DNA of 64,000 nt, from NCBI GenBank assembly GCA_961205875.1, contig OY540815.1, positions 23,559,638-23,623,637 on the forward strand, in the 5' to 3' direction. Under the pieces are notes generated by a model, which saw only the letters and a list, made by a program, of their open reading frames with translations, was not told where the DNA came from and did not search any database. Below are positions 48,301 through 53,271 of the stretch, piece by piece (the stretch's first letter is position 1; every line of letters starts with the position of its first letter). Made by a program: the position numbers and the translations under genes. The stretch is from Sialis fuliginosa. Taxonomy: Eukaryota; Arthropoda; Insecta; Megaloptera; Sialidae.

Positions 48301-48628
48301 TACAGCTTCGGAATATAATATAAAAATAATAATAATATAATAGCAGTGACGTTAAAATATTCACTTTAAATCTACATCGTGAGTTCCGGCCGGAATTCTG
48401 GTACACCTCTAATGCGACCCTGATTATTATTTTTGGGCATATTTTTTCTAGGCAATGTCTACATCGAACTCGTCAAGTTCCAGTCCCAGCTCTGCAATGG
48501 GCCAATGTTCGACACTAGGCCGTGCCAGAAGTAGACCCAGGCCCGTACCATTCACATCTCATACAGGCACACTGCGAAGGGACCACATTATCACTGATTC
48601 CATCCCTGGACCGGAGAGTTGCGTCTAA
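5148..48628 (+). CDS. side: Sidestep-family transmembrane Ig/FNIII protein, 3' nine exons (5' partial)
   Basis: Spliced as 5148-5278, 19175-19334, 38227-38580, 43164-43377, 44271-44473, 45453-45674, 46487-46729, 47295-47452 and 48452-48628. The nine pieces total 1862 nt and read through without a stop until TAA, with matching phases at every junction. Counting from the first whole codon, the product has an Ig domain (1-96), a second Ig domain (98-214), an FNIII domain (about 216-353), a transmembrane helix (about 361-387) followed by five Arg, and a 230-residue tail. Motifs such as GSTLDPEAIKEGDDVYFEC, NNSGE, YAQNQKGRSE, RYVVAYTLKP and PDILN are those of the sidestep family. In Drosophila, Side proteins are membrane ligands of Beaten-path Ig proteins and guide axons. 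Side has five Ig domains, so about three plus the signal peptide should lie upstream of the window. Which Side paralogue this is cannot be decided here. Confidence 0.9.
6303..6772. mobile_element. Element with ATATCTGCC...GGGACTTTCTTATAC inverted ends
   Basis: ATATCTGCC, then GGGACTTTCTTATAC near the left end, are mirrored by GTATAAGAAAGTCCC, then GGCAGATAT at 6730-6770. A second GGGACTTTCTTATACGTAAT lies inside, and another copy of this block is at 16023. It also holds the ATCATAAATGTTGG repeat block. Confidence 0.6.
6716..6730. repeat. Three TTAGG units (insect telomere-type repeat)
   Basis: TTAGGTTAGGTTAGG at the inner edge of the right inverted end of the element at 6303-6772. TTAGG is the ancestral insect telomere repeat; three units may be chance. 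Confidence 0.7.
7243..7540 (+). mobile_element. TAAGGTA-ended MITE, truncated copy
   Basis: Begins GAAGGCACCAGTTATGGCCG and follows the 52766-53271 copy through 'ATGTAAAGCAGTTGCTATGA', then ends early. The right terminal repeat is absent. Confidence 0.75.
8038..8565 (-). mobile_element. CTAGCTGC-type (Helitron-like) repeat, full copy, reverse
   Basis: Read on the minus strand it starts CTAGCTGCTACCCGCGGCTT, contains 'ATCGGTTTAGCGGTTTAACC', then ACAGACAGAG and TATAATAATAGTATGGAT. It is the reverse of the copy at 35751-36249. This sequence type is very common in Lepidoptera. The Helitron label is tentative. Confidence 0.75.
9115..9345. repeat. Dispersed repeat (ATCTGCCAAGTAAATGCACA), partial copy
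   Basis: Left part of the repeat at 50815-51605 ('AAATGCACAGTGCTTCCTTG', AATTGCCTGG, 'TTGGTTAACCATTTAATTTT'), then a GACAGACAGACGGACGG tail. Confidence 0.7.
9882..10080. repeat. One-ended CAGTGGCGTAGC hAT-type fragment
   Basis: The left end CAGTGGCGTAGCATG resembles the MITEs at 28030 and 47500, but no matching right end was seen. Confidence 0.3.
10966..11454 (-). mobile_element. TAAGGTA-ended MITE, reverse copy
   Basis: Runs from ATTAGAAATATGTGTTGATA to the right end AACTGGTGCCTTTACCT followed by TA. The left terminal repeat is lost. Confidence 0.75.
11520..12030. repeat. Dispersed repeat (TGCTTCCTCG...CGAGGAAGCA family), right half
   Basis: Matches the right half of 12440-13325, including 'GAGTTATGCGTGTGACAAGG', a GACAGACAGACAGACAC run and the end 'CGATATTGCGAGGAAGCA'. 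Confidence 0.75.
12190..12430. other. GC-rich unassigned pocket in the intron
   Basis: About 240 bp much richer in G+C than its surroundings (CCGCCGCCGGC, GGGTGGGCCGC). A 75-codon minus-strand ORF lies here but has no recognisable domain and no good splice sites. It may be a conserved non-coding element or a relic of foreign sequence. Confidence 0.3.
12440..13325. repeat. Dispersed repeat (TGCTTCCTCG...CGAGGAAGCA family), near-complete copy
   Basis: The left end is doubled: 'AAGTAAATTCATAGTGCTTC' at 12531 and 'AAGTAAATGCACAGTGCTTC' at 12631. It ends GATATTGCGAGGAAGCA at 13323. TGCTTCCTCG and CGAGGAAGCA are inverted ends. No ORF. Confidence 0.75.
14150..14290. repeat. Dispersed repeat (GGCTAAATCATAAATG family), short copy
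   Basis: CTGGCTAAATTTTAAATGATGG, then ATAGATAATAAT and ACATCCGTTTCCGG, as at 1775-1965. Confidence 0.55.
16015..16200. repeat. Dispersed repeat, copy of the 6360-6600 block
   Basis: 'CATGGGACTTTCTTATACGT', then AATACAGA, then a diverged TAGATAA...CTACAATTTTTAT block. Confidence 0.55.
18119..18443. mobile_element. MITE with ATGTCCGGTATTATAAAGGA inverted ends
   Basis: The left end 'ATGTCCGGTATTATAAAGGA' followed by ACTAGCAAATTTGCTAG is mirrored on the right by GCTAGCAAATTTTGCTAGG, then TCCTTTATGATACC. It is related to 58037-58263 and to the array at 4660-5092. Confidence 0.75.
19175..19334 (+). CDS. side: Side exon: second half of the same Ig domain
   Basis: The acceptor is tattccag|GG and the donor AGAT|gtaagt. 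Phase 0 in, 53 codons plus one base out. Joined to the previous exon it continues WFHN-GVLVTQ. It supplies the SLVLQKVTRLQSGAYTC stretch typical of I-set Ig domains, with the second disulphide cysteine at residue 77 (pairing with C27), and ends in the G-strand FLRVR. QNMS is a likely N-glycosylation sequon. The intron before it is 13.9 kb and the one after it 18.9 kb. Confidence 0.94.
19391..19920 (-). repeat. ~190-bp tandem array, 2.8 units
   Basis: GACATAGAACTCGGGAACTA recurs at 19403, 19594 and 19784. The reverse complement is the same family as the arrays at 59275-60030 and 63140-63800 (shared GAGTTCTATGTCG, CTGAAGTCTGT, AAACTAGA). It starts about 55 bp after a side splice donor. Confidence 0.9.
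20480..20690. promoter_or_regulatory. Candidate conserved non-coding element
   Basis: A GC-richer island of mixed, non-repetitive sequence with the palindrome CCTAATTAGG (a homeodomain-type TAATTA core) and the inverted pair AACTTTG/CAAAGTT. It has no ORF and no terminal repeats. Function is inferred only from its contrast with its surroundings. Confidence 0.25.
20863..21226. mobile_element. hAT-type MITE with perfect 8-bp target duplication
   Basis: The ends CAGGCCCGGATTTATAAATT and GTAAATCCGGGCCTG are inverted; the flanks are ATTGCACA on both sides (20855-20862 and 21227-21234). A second inner inverted pair is GCCGCCCCTAGGCAG / GCCCTAGGCAGC. Length 364 bp; the 8-bp duplication is the hAT signature. 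Confidence 0.88.
21230..21860. repeat. ~216-bp tandem array, about 2.8 units
   Basis: GCACACCCAAAGCATGCTTT at 21444 and 21662, with a diverged start at 21230; the unit also has GCATTATATATTAAATTTCT. The third unit is shortened by an internal deletion. Confidence 0.85.
23191..23939. repeat. 749-bp spacerless inverted repeat (foldback)
   Basis: TCTACGTCTTATT at the left end is mirrored at the right end, and the arms pair over about 370 bp each with a few percent mismatch. The centre is GGGTATACC at 23561-23569 with no loop. The two strands therefore encode near mirror ORFs (starting MTDLESACQNLYND and MTDLKSACQNLYND), an effect of the palindrome and not a gene. Confidence 0.92.
23976..24014. 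repeat. hAT-type right terminus
   Basis: GGGGAGCCGCGACATC, then AAAAAGTTTAAGAAGCACTG, is a typical hAT end. CATAGTGCTTCCC at 23021 might be the left end, which would make the hairpin the element's cargo. No matching 8-bp flanks were seen. Confidence 0.35.
28030..28289. mobile_element. hAT-type MITE with perfect 8-bp target duplication
   Basis: The ends CAGTGGCGTAGATAG and CTATCTACGCTACTG are inverted; the flanks are ACTATTGC on both sides (28022-28029, 28290-28297). 260 bp with poly(G)/poly(C) near each end. Same family as 47500-47709. Confidence 0.92.
28435..28917 (-). mobile_element. TAAGGTA-ended MITE, reverse copy
   Basis: From TAAGGTATTGG through GATTACAACTG, CAATCGGCCAATGGGTGTC and 'ATATGAGTTCATGAGAATTA' to GCCAATACCTTA. 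TA lies at both outer ends. Confidence 0.75.
29418..29910. mobile_element. AGGCATGATGCC element carrying TGACGTCA sites
   Basis: Starts AATAGGCATGATGCCACTAA and matches 47769-48301 across its length; the right end is degenerate. TGACGTCA palindromes are at 29598-29605 and 29750-29757. Confidence 0.75.
31430..31795. repeat. 71-bp minisatellite, about five units
   Basis: CAAGTCACTTTACGTCGGTT or CAAGTCACTGTACGTCGGTT begins units at 31433, 31504, 31575, 31663 and 31734 (spacing 71, 71, 88, 71). The unit includes TATGCGTAAGAGAGATGAGT. Confidence 0.92.
32440..32863 (-). mobile_element. TAAGGTA-ended MITE, reverse copy
   Basis: From ATTAGAAATATTTGTTGATA to CTGGTGCCTTTACCTTA; the left terminal repeat is not clear. 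Confidence 0.7.
35365..36316 (-). mobile_element. TAAGGTA-ended MITE interrupted by another element
   Basis: The ends TAAGGTACTGGCACCAGT and ACTGGTGCCAGTACCTTA are perfectly inverted. The body matches the sister copies, but 35751-36249 is a foreign insertion. Confidence 0.88.
35751..36249 (+). mobile_element. CTAGCTGC-type (Helitron-like) repeat nested in a MITE
   Basis: Begins CTAGCTGCTACCCGCGGCTT and ends ATAATATTAGTATGGAT. Sister MITE copies (11347, 28847) give the empty site AGTAA(C/T)ATGAGTTC, so the insertion made no target duplication longer than one base. This agrees with a rolling-circle (Helitron-like) mechanism. Confidence 0.78.
37920..38190 (+). repeat. Degenerate CTAGCTGC-type repeat upstream of an exon
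   Basis: AAACTAGCTTCGTTCACGC at the start and 'TTTCATCAAGATCGGTTTTG', then CGGTTTAACCATGAAAAAGG, near the end. It stops about 40 bp before the acceptor at 38226. Confidence 0.6.
38227..38580 (+). CDS. side: Side exon: membrane-proximal Ig domain
   Basis: The acceptor is cttttcag|TT and the donor GCAG|gtgaga. The split first codon gives Phe, then 117 codons, one base out. The whole Ig domain is on one exon: cysteines C139 (RVRCRVAADP) and C194 (GTLACWGKN) with core Trp153 (FVWQFNNSGE). C101 in the APVC start and C207 in TPCVF may form a second bridge, a pairing I infer from position. Sequons are NNS and NGS. The N-terminal APVC and the FNNSGE motif match the last Ig domain (Ig5) of Side proteins. 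A degenerate repeat runs to within 40 bp of the acceptor. Confidence 0.94.
39355..39395. repeat. (CT)n(AC)n compound microsatellite
   Basis: About ten CT units directly followed by about seven AC units. Confidence 0.95.
41584..42225. mobile_element. Element with ~150-bp inverted ends
   Basis: 'AAAGGATTATCCTATAGTTC', then GAGGTGCC, GTGGGGGGGTC and TTGGTATTACTGATTCGTGA, mirrored by 'TCATAAATCAGTAATACCAA', GGACCCCCCACC, AGCACCTC and GGTTAATCCTTT. No transposase in the 340-bp middle. Confidence 0.75.
42596..42811. repeat. ~115-bp direct duplication
   Basis: AAAAGTATTTTGGATTATAT and AATTTATATGTTG occur twice, in the same order. Confidence 0.8.
43164..43377 (+). CDS. side: Side exon: first half of FNIII domain
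   Basis: The acceptor is gttccag|CA and the donor ACAAG|gttagt. The phases fit both neighbours (2 nt in, 2 nt out, 70 whole codons). The peptide starts AKPHALRNCTL and contains LEVECVAGYDGGLPQTFVLE, the conserved start of the Side fibronectin type III domain. Three N-glycosylation sequons are present (NCT, NST, NLT). A Ser/Thr-rich insert (STSATSTSAS) sits between the first strands and looks like a lineage-specific loop expansion. A copy of a MITE begins about 25 bp after the donor. Confidence 0.93.
43403..43796 (-). mobile_element. TAAGGTA-ended MITE, truncated, next to an exon
   Basis: Starts GATATGACCCCAGTAATGGC, a point ~20 bp inside the family's left end, only 25 bp after the exon 4 donor, and ends CTGGTGCCAGTACCTTA. 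Confidence 0.78.
44271..44473 (+). CDS. side: Side exon: second half of FNIII domain
   Basis: The acceptor is gtttatag|T and the donor ACAG|gtatat. It encodes 67 whole codons, including LQIVLYAQNQKGRSE, the F-G strand motif of FNIII domains in this family, and VLEDIALNDAEKRT leading to the membrane. The insert GPGGEALQPP between strands is Gly/Pro rich. The intron before it is 893 bp and the one after 979 bp, so this begins the compact part of the gene. Confidence 0.93.
44595..44705. repeat. 111-bp hairpin (CTTGGCTTCTGGG ends)
   Basis: CTTGGCTTCTGGGTGAAATT and CGCGTCGATTT are mirrored by AAATCGACGCGG, then CCCAGAAGCCAAG. Related sequence is at 62147-62226 and a single end at 29220. Confidence 0.75.
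45453..45674 (+). CDS. side: Side exon: transmembrane segment and juxtamembrane tail
   Basis: The acceptor is ctttttcag|AC and the donor ACAG|gtaaaa; 73 whole codons. A hydrophobic run from LVPVAALVTG through LLLIVLAV (residues about 361-387) is followed by RRRRR. That is the stop-transfer signal of a type I membrane protein with a cytoplasmic C-terminus. The rest is polar and His/Lys rich (QHTHCTSLHNNDIDKRKL). Phases match both flanking exons. Confidence 0.93.
46487..46729 (+). CDS. side: Side exon: cytoplasmic tail with proline-rich and PDILN motifs
   Basis: The acceptor is gttacag|GA and the donor CAG|gtatgt; 80 whole codons. It encodes RYVVAYTLKP, then PSPPPPPPAP (residues 463-472), then QQPDILNTPPG (492-496 is PDILN). 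The first and last of these are conserved in Side tails. The proline run could bind SH3, EVH1 or profilin-type partners, but this is inference only. Confidence 0.92.
47295..47452 (+). CDS. side: Side exon: cytoplasmic tail
   Basis: The acceptor is ggtaatag|GT and the donor TTT|gtaagt; 52 whole codons, leaving in phase 0. It is Ser/Pro/Thr-rich (SPRSPQTPL, PAPATPPHS), with several SP and TP pairs that could be proline-directed phosphorylation sites (inference). A hAT-type MITE starts 48 bp after the donor. The assignment rests on unbroken frame with the exons on both sides and good splice sites rather than on a recognised domain. Confidence 0.87.
47500..47709. mobile_element. hAT-type MITE, 7/8 target duplication
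   Basis: The ends CAGTGGCGTAGATAG and CTATCTACGCCACTG are inverted; the flanks CTTAAATT and CTTAAAGT differ at one base. Same family as 28030-28289 in the opposite orientation. Confidence 0.88.
47769..48301. mobile_element. AGGCATGATGC element with three TGACGTCA sites
   Basis: The ends AAATAGGCATGATGC and GCATCATGCCTATTT are inverted. Internally GACGTCACGCCTAAGTAAAC and TGTTTACATAGGCGTGACGTC are inverted copies. TGACGTCA is at 47939, 48117 and 48154. It lies 150 bp before the last side exon. Confidence 0.82.
48452..48628 (+). CDS. side: Side terminal exon, stop codon and C-terminal ESCV
   Basis: The acceptor is tttttctag|GCA; 58 codons then TAA at 48626-48628. It is Ser-rich at the start (STSNSSSSSPSS), then basic (GRARSRPRP), then TGTLRRDHIITDS, and ends PGPESCV. 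The final S-C-V fits the class I PDZ ligand rule (S/T-x-hydrophobic at the C-terminus). This would connect the receptor to a PDZ scaffold, an inference from the motif. A polyadenylation signal follows within 7 bases. Confidence 0.92.
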   Translation, partial: AMSTSNSSSSSPSSAMGQCSTLGRARSRPRPVPFTSHTGTLRRDHIITDSIPGPESCV

Positions 48629-48634
48629 GACGTA

Positions 48635-48640
48635 AATAAA
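48635..48640 (+). promoter_or_regulatory. Candidate poly(A) signal AATAAA of the side gene
   Basis: A perfect AATAAA starts 6 bases after the stop codon, and a T/GT-rich stretch (48666-48674) lies about 30 bases downstream where a downstream element is expected. If used, the 3' UTR would be only some 25-35 bases. Other AATAAA copies at about 48773 and 48820 would give a longer UTR that includes the 75-bp MITE. Confidence 0.45.
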
Positions 48641-48674
48641 GTATACTTAGCTTTCATATTATATATTTTTTGTG

Positions 48675-48749
48675 CAGGGCCGGCGAGCCGGTGTAGATTA
48701 TTGGGGCCCAGGGCCCGAGAGGCCTAAAAATTTGACTGGGACGGCCCTG
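48675..48749. mobile_element. 75-bp hAT-type MITE with perfect 8-bp target duplication
   Basis: The ends CAGGGCCGGC and GACGGCCCTG are inverted; the flanks are TTTTTGTG on both sides (48667-48674 and 48750-48757). GC-rich and extremely short, 46 bp after the side stop codon. Confidence 0.85.
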
Positions 48750-49869
48750 TTTTTGTGCGACGAATCTTGATAATAAATGTGTTTAAATTTACTTTCTCTA
48801 TGGACTTTCGGTGTATAAAAAATAAATATATTAGGTAAAATGAAAAAGAAACATTTGTCGTTCCCTAAATATAACTGCCTATATTTTTTTTTTTTAGTGA
48901 ATTTAAATTTAAACAAAATAATTTTTTTTTCTTAACCCATTTTTTGACTATAATAGATAAATGCTCAATTTTTTTATATTAAATTAGAACTATGATGGAA
49001 GATCGAAAAATATATAACAAAACTTTGAATTACGACTCATCAACTTCGCATTTACGTACATTTTTAAAGAGATTCTAAAAAAATAGACAGTTAAAATTTA
49101 CATTTTTTTTTTTGATAATATTTTTAATTTTCCATCATTGTCCTAAAATGAAGAAATAATACAATAATTTTTAATTTTCTGAGTATAATCAAATGTATGT
49201 ATGTGTAAATTTCTTTTTTTACCTCAAATCCAAGAATTTAGCTGTAAATTCCTGCAACTTAAAAAAATATAGAATTATAAAAAATGTTTTATGTAATGAA
49301 ATTCTATAATAGCCGTATATAAAATATATTTATATATATTGATTTATACATATTTTAACTCAAGTTTAAGCAAGGGTATAGCTGAGAAAAAAAGCATTGA
49401 ATTTTATATTTAAATATATATATTAATACAATTACTATATGTATATTCAAAAAGTTCCTGAAAAATTTCAAATAATCGAAAATGAAAAAATATTCCAATT
49501 TTCTAGTCCTTTTTTATAAAAATGATTATATTTTTTATCACGTCATCTCTTTAAAAATCTATTGCTTTAATTTGGTAACAAAAAAGTAAGATAGAATTTA
49601 AAATTTCGGAACCCAAATCTTCCTTAGAACTTTTAAAATGTATTTATTTTAAATGTAATAATAATATATTATCTGCGTCACATTTTTTAATATGCCTATT
49701 ATGTGTATATAAGTATATATATATAACATATAAATACATTATTTATTTTTATTTAATAATCTCAGCTATACACTTCCTAAAAGGGAAGTAAGGAAGTGAT
49801 TAGTAAAGACTGTAATCAAAATTGTTTTACAAAATTTAATTTAAATACTAAAAACAGTGAATTAAGTTA

Positions 49870-50180
49870 GGGAAACCCATAAAATACGTCACGCAAAATT
49901 TATAAATTTTTTGCCACTCCCTCTCAAACAAATTTTTAACCTCCTACCTAATAATACGTCACAAAACCTGCCCCCCTCCCCTTAAATGTTGATTATTTTT
50001 ATGAACGAAGAAAATTGTTAAAATTAATCATGAAAAATGAAATTTATAGTTTTAAAAAAATCGCAATCAAATTGATATAAATATTTCAAATATTACGTTT
50101 GTTCGGACCCCCTTTTCGTCACTTATTGCACCCCCCCCCCCCTCCTTCCTTTTTGAGTACGTATTTTATGGATGATCCTT
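49870..50180. mobile_element. MITE with CCATAAAATACGT inverted ends
   Basis: CCATAAAATACGTCAC near the left end and ACGTATTTTATGG near the right end, about 300 bp apart, with poly(C) inside. A second ATAATACGTCAC lies at about 49950. Confidence 0.6.
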
Positions 50181-50814
50181 AAGGAAATTATTATGTTATA
50201 CCAAATATTTTTAACTATGTATTCTAGTCCATAATATGCTTTAAAATTAATCAATTATATAGGTCGACATTATTTTTTCTCAGAGATCTGAAGGTTTTAT
50301 CTTCACCTAAAAGTGCCAAAAATGACGATTTTGGCCATATTTTTTTCTAAAGTTTTCGACTTTAAAATGAATTTTAGTGTTTTTGGGGTCGTAGTGATTT
50401 AAAACAAAAAAATCAAATATATTTTCATTTTATAAACTAGTCTCTATCGTATTATCTTAGAATCAGACATTTATATTAATAAAAAACAAAATGGCGAACT
50501 TATTTAGAAAAATTTTCAAAAATCGTTTTTTTTTTTTGAAAATGGAGAAAAAGATACGAAATTATTAATAAAAATAAACGATTTTAGATAATACGACAAC
50601 TATAAGTGTGTAGAACAATGTGTTAAAATTATAGCCCGATTCGTTGATTAGAATTTCGTTTCTGCTTCCCACCAATCGAAAAAAAGTAGTTTCGAGAAAA
50701 ACGCGTTTAAAGATTTAGTAACAGAAGTTGCACTTTCTCTTCTACATATTATGTTCTATAACTTGGTAAATACTTTTAACAATATATTCTCAATATATTT
50801 TAATTTCAAAATAT

Positions 50815-51605
50815 GTATAAAAAACATCTGCCAAGTAAATGCACAGTGCTTCCTCGTGCTAAATTCACTAAAACCGATAGTGTTCAGATAAATTGCCTGG
50901 CATTGGTTAACCATTTAATTTTTATACAAATTTTACTAAAAAATCTTAGTTCGAATTTTTTCTTAAAACGCACCTGAATATTTTTTCATATATTTTTAAT
51001 TTTTTGACAATTTCAATCGAAATCTAAATTTATGCAAATGTCAAAATGACATTTAAAACGTCAAAGTGACATTTAAAACGCCAAAGTGACATTTAAAACG
51101 TCAAAATGACACTTAATATATCCAATCAAATATCAATTTAGAAAAACAAAACACGAATTTTTAAAATTAATTTAGATATATCTTTGTAAGGGAATATTTT
51201 ACAACAAACGTAGTAGACCCATATTATAGGAAATTTAATTCTCTACAAAAAATATTCTATAAAATTTTCTCGTAACATGTGTCGTTCTTGAGATATCTTA
51301 AAAAAATAAATATTTTGGGGTGTCACCCCTCCCCCTTACACACGATTTTGATGATTTTGAAATGGGACCGTCCTCAAACCAAACCCAACCATCCGACCAA
51401 GTTTCAATAATATCGGTTCAGTGGTTCATGAGTTATGCTTGTGACAAGGATTCAGGGGACAGACAGACAGACACGGAACGAAAAGTGTTTGTCTTGACGT
51501 GAAACGGATAAATAAATTTAAAATTTTGAAATTGGAGAACTTTTTTTTTGTCTCAATCTGAAACGATCACATAGCTTCTCGTATCTTCGATATTGCGAGG
51601 AAGCA
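50815..51605. repeat. Dispersed repeat (TGCTTCCTCG...CGAGGAAGCA family), full copy
   Basis: From 'ATCTGCCAAGTAAATGCACA', then TGCTTCCTCG, to GATATTGCGAGGAAGCA. An internal short repeat, 'GACATTTAAAACGTCAAAGT' and variants, occurs four times in a row (about 51040-51110). Confidence 0.8.
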
Positions 51606-52489
51606 AAAATTGAAAATTTTAAATCGTCACACTAAGGACTCCAAAAAACCTTTTCAGATCTCTAGAAAAGTATTTTTTTGTTGGCCAGTATTGTTTAGAA
51701 AGAATATTATTGTGCCATGGATGTATAATAAATGATTATTTATTATTTATAAATTATTATTAACTTTGCAATATTCATTAGGTTGATATTAATTATGAAT
51801 TTCATGAAGAAGCAATTTGTGATACATTTTAAATTAAGGCAACGAACTGCCTCTAAAATATGTATTATCTACAACTTGAAAAAATGTGTAATATCTTAGT
51901 TATTTTATAAATCAATTAATTATTTTTTGGTCTCAACATGAACAGGTAATTTTTTTGGTATGCTGAAACCGAATCTGTTTCCCAAATTACTCCATTAAAT
52001 CAGGTGCCAAAAATGACGATTTTGGCAATGTTTAAAAAATTATTACCAAGTGGGTAATTTTTTTTTCTGAAGTTTCCGTTCACCCCCCCCCCCCCTTGTT
52101 TCTTTGTTTTAAATTTAAAAAAAAGGGATTCACTTTGAACGCTGATTTTTTTTAAGTAATAAAATGTGAGTAAATGTAAAATTAATTTTGTATAAAATTT
52201 AGAATTTTTATATTGAGAATATTAGGTTTACTACTCTTGTCTATAATTTAGATAATTTACTAGTTATATAATATATATATAAATAGGGGTATATAAGTAA
52301 GGGGTATATTATATATATTATTATAAAAACAATTACAGAGTATAATAAAGTGTATAAATAATTGTACAGTATACTTAACATTTAATTATTATGTATTGTA
52401 CTGGAACAATAGAAAATATAATAAAATAATTCTATCTAAAAAATTATTTTTTTCTTTATAATGCGATATTTAAATATTATAATAGAGGT

Positions 52490-52580
52490 AAGTATTCGCA
52501 GCGTGCGCAGTGACAGCGCCGACTAGCGATTACAACTAGGGCGGGCTTTGACATAGCTGTCAAAACGAAAAGTAAGTAAT
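52490..52580 (+). promoter_or_regulatory. GC-rich block with TTTGACA/TGTCAAA palindrome and consensus splice donor
   Basis: In very AT-rich surroundings, about 80 bp contain GCGTGCGCAG, GCGCCGACTAGCG and GGGCGGGC, then the inverted pair TTTGACA-TGTCAAA (52547-52564), then AAAA|gtaagt at 52572. This could be a promoter with a non-coding first exon of a + strand gene whose later exons are beyond the window. No coding exon following it was found. Confidence 0.25.
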
Positions 52581-52614
52581 TAAACAAATAATTTCAATAA
52601 AATATTTTTTTTAG

Positions 52615-52740
52615 TTAATTCTTTACAACAATCATGTTGACCTTTCTATTTTTAGTTAAAAATGAGCCCGCCGCAAGTTCCTTTTTGGCCACCTTGATTT
52701 CGTTTCCTCCACCACCTACTTCGCACTCAGCCAATAACAT
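52615..52740 (-). CDS. Candidate 41-codon ORF or terminal exon, uncertain
   Basis: A minus-strand ORF from ATG at 52740 to TAA at 52615 reads MLLAECEVGGGG, then NEIKVAKKELAAGSFLTKNRK. It lies in a locally GC-richer block. Upstream a possible acceptor (ctcatag|CCC) would bring it in phase 0, the phase in which the coiled-coil gene's last seen exon ends, so it could be that gene's last exon. Against it: no AATAAA follows on the minus strand, the acceptor tract is partly MITE sequence, and no family is recognised. Confidence 0.2.
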   Translation of the reverse strand: MLLAECEVGGGGNEIKVAKKELAAGSFLTKNRKVNMIVVKN

Positions 52741-52765
52741 TGTGTGCAAGGGCTATGAGCTAATA

Positions 52766-53271
52766 AGGTAAAGGCACCAGTTATGGCCGCTATAAGAGCA
52801 AGGTGATTTACGGGCTTATTTTTTTTAATTCTCATGAACTCCTGTTACTAATAAAATATGTAACTCTTTATTTAATCAATTTAATTACCAAAGTCCCGCA
52901 AATTTGTTTTTTTAATTATAGCATTTTATTTTGTTTATGTTTTTTCTCCAGTAATGAGCACGCAGTGTTGGACACTTACAAAATGATAAGTACTACGACA
53001 CAAAATATATAAACGAAAGAATCGTCAAATTTGAAACAATGTAAAGCAGTTGCTATGATAATATAATAATTAATTAATAAATTATACTAATAATTAGTTT
53101 AAATGTCCACCATTTTGACACCTATTGGCCTCATGTGATCAAATCACGTTGTAAGACAGTTAAATGTATATAGATTAATATTCAGAAATAGTAGAAATCA
53201 ATATTTCTAATTCAGTAAAAATTAAAAATGTGCCATTACTGGAGTCTTTGCCAAGACTGGTGCCAGTACCT
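52766..53271 (+). mobile_element. TAAGGTA-ended MITE, complete 506-bp copy
   Basis: The ends AGGTAAAGGCACCAGT and ACTGGTGCCAGTACCT are inverted with TA outside on the left. It is the fullest uninterrupted member of the seven copies and has no transposase. Confidence 0.85.

Larger units (their letters stand above)
43378..48451 (+). other. Five short side introns (893, 979, 812, 565 and 999 bp)
   Basis: The introns are 43378-44270, 44474-45452, 45675-46486, 46730-47294 and 47453-48451. The first is half MITE, the second has a 111-bp hairpin, and the last is mostly two MITEs. The third and fourth show nothing beyond AT-rich sequence. Confidence 0.8.
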
